From Rhodospirillaceae bacterium (GTDB lineage Bacteria; Pseudomonadota; Alphaproteobacteria; Rhodospirillales; Casp-alpha2): a stretch of 36,358 nucleotides of DNA. Under the pieces are notes generated by a model, which saw nothing but the letters and a program-made list of their open reading frames with translations, was not told where the DNA came from and made no database searches. Below, piece by piece: positions 31,414-36,358 of the stretch. The position numbers were made by a program, and so were the translations under genes. Every line of letters begins with the position of its first letter. Position 1 is the first letter of the stretch. The stretch covers positions 1-36,358 of the forward strand of contig JABJBP010000154.1 of the NCBI GenBank assembly GCA_018665815.1, in the 5' to 3' direction.

Positions 31414-32415
31414 CTATTTCCCCGCCGCAAGGGAGCGGCCTCGGAACTCACCGGTCAAGGTTTTTAGGAATTTGACGATCAACGCGACATCGTCGCTTGA
31501 TAAGTCGATACCGAGTTGGATTTTCCCCATCGTCGTCACCGCGCTTTCCAGTGTCGAGATACTGCCGTCATGAAAATACGGCGCCGTCACCTCGACGTTG
31601 CGCAGGCTAGGTACCCGAAAGACATGTTTGTCTTCCTCCTTGCCGGTGGCCGTGTACCGGCCGAGGTCAGCCTGAGTGGTCTTGCGGTCAGTGAAATACT
31701 GCAAATGCACGCCAACCTTTTGAAACATGCCGCCGCCGACGTTGCGCCCCAGATGGCACGAAATGCAGCCATGATCACGAAACAGCTCAAACCCCATTTT
31801 CTCATCGGCCGAGATCGCCGCGCTGTCACCGCGAGGAAATTGGTCAAACGGCGCGTTCGGCGTGATCAGGCTTTTCTGATAGACAGCCAGGGCATTGAGA
31901 AGATTGTCTACCGTCAGCCCGTCGGTCGGATAAACGGCCTTAAAGGCGATTTGATATTCAGGGATACGCTGAAGTTTACGAACCGCGGCGGCAGGCGTTG
32001 TGTTGCCGTGGCGCGGGTTGGTAAAGGCGCCAATTGCCTGTTCTTCGAGAGTTCGGAATGGGCCGGCCCAATTCTGCCGAAAATTGTAAACACTGTTGAA
32101 TACGGTCGGCGTGTTAAAAATGTCGGCATGCCCTTTGTTGGTCACAGCGCGCGCCAGTCCATCGTCTCCACCCTGGTCTAATTGATGACAGGTTGCACAA
32201 GCGAAAACATCGCCACGCGACAGCCGCGGATCATTGAAAAGCTTTTCGCCAAGCGCCGCACGGTCGGGATCGACATTCGTCGTTAGAGGGATCGGCAAAA
32301 TTGAACCATCATTTTGAGGACGGGATTCGGTTGCCGAAGCGGTGCCAGCCAACGCCATGCAAGCCACCAAAAAGATGCCCACCAACACAGCCCGCCAAAC
32401 GTCGAATTTGACCAT
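31414..32415 (-). CDS. Di-haem cytochrome c peroxidase family protein
   Basis: This 333-residue periplasmic protein belongs to the CcpA/MauG family. A Sec signal peptide is visible (VLVGIFLVACMALAGTASA). The two covalent haem motifs are CATCH (C73-C76-H77) and CISCH (C217-C220-H221). ALGEKLFNDPRLSRGD, NTPTVFNSVYNFRQNWAG, VFRVPSLRNVEVTAPYFHDGS and TLESAV are typical. Classical members reduce hydrogen peroxide in the periplasm with electrons from cytochrome c; MauG-like members modify proteins instead, and the sequence does not decide. The ATG at 32415 starts directly at the signal peptide. It is the first gene of a leftward pair with the sensor kinase and is divergent from recO. Confidence 0.93.
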   Translation of the reverse strand: MVKFDVWRAVLVGIFLVACMALAGTASATESRPQNDGSILPIPLTTNVDPDRAALGEKLFNDPRLSRGDVFACATCHQLDQGGDDGLARAVTNKGHADIFNTPTVFNSVYNFRQNWAGPFRTLEEQAIGAFTNPRHGNTTPAAAVRKLQRIPEYQIAFKAVYPTDGLTVDNLLNALAVYQKSLITPNAPFDQFPRGDSAAISADEKMGFELFRDHGCISCHLGRNVGGGMFQKVGVHLQYFTDRKTTQADLGRYTATGKEEDKHVFRVPSLRNVEVTAPYFHDGSISTLESAVTTMGKIQLGIDLSSDDVALIVKFLKTLTGEFRGRSLAAGK

Positions 32416-32607
32416 AACAATCGGCCTGCCGATCCAATTTTCCCACCCGAAACATATGCTTTTACAGGGCCTGAAGTAATTTCCGTATATTTCAAGATGT
32501 GACACTGTCGTGCCGACCACAAACGCCCGTCGGGCCAACGCATGTGGTCGGCGCAACCCTGCGCATTGGGAATTTTACCGCCCGGCGTTTCCTGTAGACT
32601 GCGGAGC

Positions 32608-33330
32608 ATGGAATGGCATGACGATGCAATTGTCCTGGCGGCGCGCAAGCATGGCGAATCGAGTGCCATCGTGACCTTGTTGACACGCGACCACGGGCGC
32701 CATCTGGGTCTGGTGCGAGGCGGCATGGGACGGCGGAAACGCGGCCTGTTCCAGCCCGGCAACCAGGTCCGGGCAACCTGGCGGGCGCGCCTGGCCGAAC
32801 ATCTCGGCAGTTTCGCGTGTGAACTTGAAAACGCCCGCGCCGCCACGCTGCTTGATGACCGCGACCGCCTGAGCGCGCTGAGCGCGGCCTGCGCGGTGGC
32901 CGACGCGGCGCTTCCAGAACGCGAAACCCACGCACCGGTCTTCGAAGGCATGGAAATTCTGCTCGATTCCATGGCCGGCAATCTTTGGCCGACGATATAT
33001 GTGAAATGGGAACTCGGGCTTTTGCAGGAACTTGGCTTCGGATTAGACTTCAGTTGTTGCGCGGCGACGGGAACAACCGAAAATCTTATCTATATATCGC
33101 CGAAATCCGGGCGCGCCGTATCCGCCGAGGCGGCCGAACCCTACCGTAAATCGCTGCTTCCGTTGCCGTCTTTCCTACTGGAAGCGGGGATTGAGGGACC
33201 GCCCGACGGAATTTCCGATGGCCTAAAGCTGACCGGATATTTTCTGGAGCGTCATGTTTTTAGCCATACGAGATCGGGTATGGCACCTGCCGCACGCCAA
33301 CGCCTTATTGATCAACTCAGGAAAAAATGA
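32608..33330 (+). CDS. recO: DNA repair protein RecO
   Basis: This 240-residue recombination mediator helps RecF-pathway loading of RecA on SSB-covered DNA. The OB-fold N-terminus MEWHDDAIVLAARKHGESSAIVTLLT with GRHLGLVRGGMGRRKRG is diagnostic, followed by QPGNQVRATWRARL. The mid-part GFGLDFSCCAATGTTENLIYISPKSGRAVS keeps part of the cysteine region of the family. The ATG at 32608 begins at the conserved strand; an in-frame codon at 32542 would add an unrelated leader. In most relatives recO follows era directly; here the peroxidase/sensor pair intervenes. Confidence 0.95.
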   Translation: MEWHDDAIVLAARKHGESSAIVTLLTRDHGRHLGLVRGGMGRRKRGLFQPGNQVRATWRARLAEHLGSFACELENARAATLLDDRDRLSALSAACAVADAALPERETHAPVFEGMEILLDSMAGNLWPTIYVKWELGLLQELGFGLDFSCCAATGTTENLIYISPKSGRAVSAEAAEPYRKSLLPLPSFLLEAGIEGPPDGISDGLKLTGYFLERHVFSHTRSGMAPAARQRLIDQLRKK

Positions 33331-33337
33331 TCGTCGA

Positions 33338-33358
33338 CCGAAAATAAACGCTTTTCGG
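33338..33358. terminator. Possible bidirectional terminator between recO and the cold-shock gene
   Basis: CCGAAAA (33338-33344) pairs with TTTTCGG (33352-33358) around a 7-base loop, in the 45-base gap between convergent recO and the cold-shock gene. The stem has an A/T-rich end on both strands, as a two-way intrinsic terminator would, but is short and lacks a long U-run. Confidence 0.4.
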
Positions 33359-33375
33359 GCCTGCAGGGAATCGTG

Positions 33376-33693
33376 TCAGTTCGCGACGCCGGAAATTTCC
33401 GTGTCCAACGACTGAGGCTGCTCTGTGGCTTCGAGCAAATCGGTCTCATCGATGACGTCTGCCGTGCCGTCGGTCACGCCGGCATCGCCGGCCGATTGCA
33501 GGTCTTCAGCCATTAGCCGTCCGTCATCCAGGGGCTTTAATTCGTAGGATACCCGCTGGCCTTCATCCAGACTCAACCATCCGGCCCGTTTGACCGCGCT
33601 GATATGCACGAAAGCATCCTTGTCGCCTTCATCGGGCTCAATAAATCCAAAACCGCGTTTCCGATTGAACCACTTCACCGTGCCAAGCGTCAT
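33376..33693 (-). CDS. Cold-shock domain protein with acidic C-terminal extension
   Basis: This 105-residue single-strand nucleic-acid-binding protein has [18 protein letters not shown] (RNP1-like) and [14 protein letters not shown] (RNP2-like), followed by [15 protein letters not shown], the full ~68-residue CSD. The remaining ~37 residues are acidic and hydroxyl-rich ([21 protein letters not shown]) and absent from CspA-type proteins. I chose ATG 33693 because GGAGAGATTC precedes it; the upstream ATG at 33708 overlaps that ribosome-binding site. It is convergent with recO and divergent from parC. Confidence 0.93.
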   Translation of the reverse strand: MTLGTVKWFNRKRGFGFIEPDEGDKDAFVHISAVKRAGWLSLDEGQRVSYELKPLDDGRLMAEDLQSAGDAGVTDGTADVIDETDLLEATEQPQSLDTEISGVAN

Positions 33694-33785
33694 TTTGAAT
33701 CTCTCCATTAAGGCCTTCTAGGGTACCTGGGGATTTTTAGGCGCTTTTTCAAGGTGCAAAAAACCCTTAGATGACGTCCTACGGA

Positions 33786-33814
33786 TTGACGTTGGCGTTG
33801 CCAAAGATACTATA
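33786..33814 (+). promoter_or_regulatory. Possible sigma70 promoter of parC
   Basis: TTGACG (33786-33791) and ACTATA (33809-33814) are 17 bases apart, 50 bases before the parC ATG. The -35 is good and the -10 moderate. TATATC two bases further on is an alternative -10. Confidence 0.4.
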
Positions 33815-33864
33815 TCTTGTGTATTTAATGACCTGGATACGGATGATGATTTGGGATCGCTACC

Positions 33865-36099
33865 ATGAGTAAACCGGCCATTGCCGAAGATATACGCGAA
33901 ACGCGTCTCGCCGACGCGCTGAGCGAGCGCTATCTCTCCTATGCTCTGTCGACGATCATGTCGCGCTCGTTACCTGATGTGCGCGATGGGTTGAAACCGG
34001 TTCACCGCCGCCTGTTGTTCGCTATGCGGCAACTGAAGCTGGATCCGGAAACCGGCTTTAAGAAATGTGCCCGTGTGGTCGGCGATGTCATCGGCAAATA
34101 CCACCCGCACGGCGACGCCTCGGTTTATGACGCGCTGGTCCGCCTGGCGCAGGAGTTCGCGCATCGCTATCCATTGGTCGACGGGCAGGGCAATTTCGGC
34201 AATATCGACGGCGATAACGCGGCTGCCATGCGCTACACGGAATCGCGCATGACCGCCGTCGCCAAGGCGTTGTTGGACGGCATTGAACAAAATGCCGTCG
34301 ATTTCCGCGAAACCTATGACGGCGAGGAAGAAGAGCCGATCGTGTTGCCGGCCCGGTTCCCGAACCTTTTAGCCAACGGCTCGGCCGGCATCGCCGTCGG
34401 TATGGCCACCAACATCCCGCCCCACAACGCCGGTGAGCTTTGTGATGCCCTGGCGCACCTGATCAAATTCCCGAACGTGACCTTCGATAAACTTATTGAT
34501 TTGATACCGGGCCCTGATTTCCCGACCGGCGGCACCTTGGTTGAGCCCCGTGACGCGATTGTCGAGGCCTACAGGACGGGGCGCGGCAGCTTCCGCATTC
34601 GGGCCAAGTGGACGAAAGAAAAATTGGCCCATGGCCAATACCAAATCGTTGTGACGGAAATTCCTTATCAGGTGCAGAAATCGCGCCTGATTGAGAAGAT
34701 CGCCGATCTGCTGAATGCCCGAAATCTGCCGATGCTAGCGGATATCCGCGATGAGTCGACGGAAGACGTGCGCATTGTCCTGGAGCCGAAAAACCGCACC
34801 GTCGATGCCGAATTTCTGATGGAACACCTGTTCAAGCAGACGGATTTTGAAACCCGCTTCGGGCTCAACATGAACGTGCTGGACGCCAACAACACGCCGG
34901 GTGTCATGAACCTCCGCGAGGCCCTGCAAGCGTTCCTCGATCACCGCCATGACGTCTTGGTCCGCCAGACCACCCACCGACTGGGTAAGATTGACCACCG
35001 CCTTGAGGTCCTGGGCGGGCTTTTGGCGGCGTATCTGAACCTCGACGAAGTGATCCGCATCATCCGCGAGACCGATGAGGCGAAGGCCGAGCTGATGAAA
35101 TCATACGATCTCAGCGACGTGCAGGCGGAAGCCATCTTGAACATGCGGCTGCGTCAATTGAGGAAGCTCGAGGAAATTGAGATTCGCGCCGAAAACGACA
35201 AACTGATGGATGAACGCAAAGCCCTGAACGCGCTCTTGGGCGACGAGAAAATGCGCTGGAAGACCATCGCCGAAGAAATCGCCGACATCAAAAAGCAGTT
35301 CGGCAAGAAAACCGAATTGGGCCAACGGCGTACCGAAATCGGCGAGCCGCCGACCGCCGTCATCGTCCCCTTGGAAGCGATGATCGAGAAAGAACCGGTT
35401 ACCGTGATTTATTCGGACAAAGGCTGGATCAGGGCCGCCAAAGGCCATGTCGATGACGTGGCGTCCCTGAAGTTCAAGGAAGGCGACCGCCTGCAGTTCG
35501 CCATTCAGGCGGAAACCACGGATAAACTTCTGGTGTTCGCCACGAATGGCCGGTTCTACACCATTGGTGTCGATAAACTGCCGGGCGGGCGGGGCCATGG
35601 CGAGCCGATCCGCCTGATGATCGACCTGCCGAACGGTGATGACGTCTTGGAGATGTTCGTCGCCGAAGCAGGCTCGGCGCGCAAATTGCTGGTCGCGTCA
35701 GACGCGGGCAGGGGGTTCATCGTCACTGAGGACGACTTGATTGCGCAAACCAAGAATGGCAAGCAGGTCTTGAATTTGAAATCGGATCAGGAAGCCGCTG
35801 CCATGGCCTTCGTCGGCGACGGCCACGATCATGTTGCGGTGATCGGCACGAAGCGAAAATTATTGATATTCCCGATGGACGAACTGCCGGAAATGACCCG
35901 TGGCGCTGGCGTTATGTTGCAAAAGTACAGCCAGGGTGGGCTCGGCGACGTGACCACCTTAACCCTCAAGGATGGCCTGTCATGGCAAACCGGGGCCGGC
36001 ATACGCACCGAAACCAATATCAAATCATGGGTCGGTAAACGCGCTCAGGCCGGCCAACTGCCATTCAAAGGTTTCCCCAAGGCCAGCCGCTTCAAATAG
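33865..36099 (+). CDS. parC: DNA topoisomerase IV subunit A
   Basis: This 744-residue protein is the breakage-reunion subunit that decatenates daughter chromosomes with Par[34 protein letters not shown] begins the winged-helix domain, and the catalytic tyrosine is Y124 in AMRYTESRM. Positions 79-90 ([12 protein letters not shown]) form the quinolone-determining region, with Ala85 where E. coli GyrA and ParC have Ser83 and Ser80. Long coiled-coil (about 360-480) and C-terminal beta-propeller repeats ([28 protein letters not shown]) follow. The propeller lacks a clear GyrA box, and the length fits ParC rather than GyrA. It follows the divergent cold-shock gene. Confidence 0.95.
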   Translation: MSKPAIAEDIRETRLADALSERYLSYALSTIMSRSLPDVRDGLKPVHRRLLFAMRQLKLDPETGFKKCARVVGDVIGKYHPHGDASVYDALVRLAQEFAHRYPLVDGQGNFGNIDGDNAAAMRYTESRMTAVAKALLDGIEQNAVDFRETYDGEEEEPIVLPARFPNLLANGSAGIAVGMATNIPPHNAGELCDALAHLIKFPNVTFDKLIDLIPGPDFPTGGTLVEPRDAIVEAYRTGRGSFRIRAKWTKEKLAHGQYQIVVTEIPYQVQKSRLIEKIADLLNARNLPMLADIRDESTEDVRIVLEPKNRTVDAEFLMEHLFKQTDFETRFGLNMNVLDANNTPGVMNLREALQAFLDHRHDVLVRQTTHRLGKIDHRLEVLGGLLAAYLNLDEVIRIIRETDEAKAELMKSYDLSDVQAEAILNMRLRQLRKLEEIEIRAENDKLMDERKALNALLGDEKMRWKTIAEEIADIKKQFGKKTELGQRRTEIGEPPTAVIVPLEAMIEKEPVTVIYSDKGWIRAAKGHVDDVASLKFKEGDRLQFAIQAETTDKLLVFATNGRFYTIGVDKLPGGRGHGEPIRLMIDLPNGDDVLEMFVAEAGSARKLLVASDAGRGFIVTEDDLIAQTKNGKQVLNLKSDQEAAAMAFVGDGHDHVAVIGTKRKLLIFPMDELPEMTRGAGVMLQKYSQGGLGDVTTLTLKDGLSWQTGAGIRTETNIKSWVGKRAQAGQLPFKGFPKASRFK

Positions 36100-36118
36100 G
36101 CGCGCAGAATATGGAACA

Positions 36119-36151
36119 AGAAAGGGGCGGCCCCATGGACCGCCCCTTTCT
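36119..36151. terminator. Strong hairpin terminator between parC and a convergent gene
   Basis: AGAAAGGGGCGG (36119-36130) pairs with CCGCCCCTTTCT (36140-36151) as a 12-bp stem with a 9-base loop. It lies 20 bases past the parC stop and 20 before the stop of the leftward gene. The A/T end of the stem on both strands fits a bidirectional intrinsic terminator. U-tracts are short on the right (TTTCTAC) and better on the left (TTTCTTGTT). Confidence 0.7.
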
Positions 36152-36170
36152 ACATCGGTATGGCTAGGCT

Positions 36171-36358
36171 TCAGCCGGCCATGGCTTTCTCGATAGCTTC
36201 ATTCAGTTTGCCTTGATCGCAAAGCTTAACCGCTTCTGCCGGCGGCTTGCCGCCGGTCATTTCCTTGCAAATTTTGACCTCTTCCGGCGATGCCTTTTGT
36301 GCGGACGCGGGGCCGATGGCCAAAACGCCGACGAATGCGAGGGCGAAAGCGGCAATTA
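36171..36358 (-). CDS. Small secreted protein, 5' end outside window
   Basis: The leftward frame is open from the window edge to the TGA at 36171-36173, giving about 61 residues. A hydrophobic run ending in a good signal-peptidase site (ALAFVGVLAIGPASA then QKAS) shows export to the periplasm. The mature part of about 42 residues is small and charged and has two cysteines (KICKEM, KLCDQG) that could form a disulfide, with a final helix KLNEAIEKAMAG. I do not recognise the family. The start codon lies just beyond the window. Confidence 0.75.
   Translation of the reverse strand, partial: IAAFALAFVGVLAIGPASAQKASPEEVKICKEMTGGKPPAEAVKLCDQGKLNEAIEKAMAG

Noticed and set aside
1-36358. CRISPR arrays, tRNA, rRNA, tmRNA, phage or complete insertion sequences
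   Set aside because: Reading both strands by eye showed no repeat-spacer pattern, no conserved rRNA or cloverleaf signature and no transposase or integrase motif. A covariance-model scan would be needed to exclude small RNAs.

Overview
The window reads as a chromosomal segment of an alphaproteobacterium, most likely a Rhodospirillales-type free-living lineage. The grounds are a moderately high-GC base composition and alphaproteobacterial gene neighbourhoods: a RatA/COQ10-like gene followed by cinA-pgpA, usg-dapA-smpB, NYN-folK, and rpoZ-rsh-DUF2062-pdxJ-acpS-lepB-rnc-era-recO-parC. No rRNA, tRNA, CRISPR array, intact insertion sequence or phage gene was recognised.

Region by region. Positions 1-2.5 kb hold the end of a COQ10/RatA-type lipid-binding gene, a decayed PLP-dependent decarboxylase, and the coupled pair pncC/pgpA. 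Positions 2.7-4.6 kb hold a membrane-anchored M23 peptidase overlapping a bactofilin gene, a cell-shape module. Positions 4.6-9.2 kb are a leftward run: soluble lytic transglycosylase, type II HAD dehalogenase-like enzyme, alpha/beta hydrolase and threonine/serine dehydratase. Positions 9.3-13.4 kb are a rightward run: usg, dapA, smpB, a sulfite-oxidase-like molybdoenzyme, glutathione peroxidase and a TauD-type dioxygenase. Positions 13.4-16 kb hold leftward genes: a Nu-class-like GST, a DUF4169-type gene broken by an amber codon, family 5 uracil-DNA glycosylase and an NYN-domain protein; folK is divergent from these.

The most accessory-looking part is about 16.8-22 kb, between folK and rpoZ. 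It encodes an extradiol-type VOC dioxygenase (leftward), then a Rieske ring-hydroxylating dioxygenase alpha and beta subunit and a short-chain dehydrogenase behind a near-consensus sigma70 promoter, then a divergent PLP aminotransferase. The first four genes would form the core of an aromatic ring dihydroxylation, rearomatisation and meta-cleavage route. The electron-transfer ferredoxin and reductase, downstream enzymes and a regulator are absent from the window.

Positions 22.1-29.3 kb are core housekeeping: omega subunit, bifunctional (p)ppGpp synthetase/hydrolase, DUF2062 protein, pyridoxine synthesis, ACP activation, signal peptidase, RNase III and Era, the last three in tight or overlapping order. 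Positions 29.3-32.4 kb are a leftward two-gene unit of a di-haem cytochrome c peroxidase-like protein and a membrane sensor histidine kinase with no response regulator, inserted between era and recO. The end holds recO, a cold-shock protein with an acidic tail, parC with a downstream hairpin, and the end of a small secreted protein.

I see no convincing wholly new system. The best leads are the aromatic-oxidation island, the peroxidase/sensor pair, the M23-bactofilin module with a conserved-looking cytoplasmic tail, the amber-interrupted DUF4169 gene and a perfect 15-bp inverted repeat at 9319-9362.
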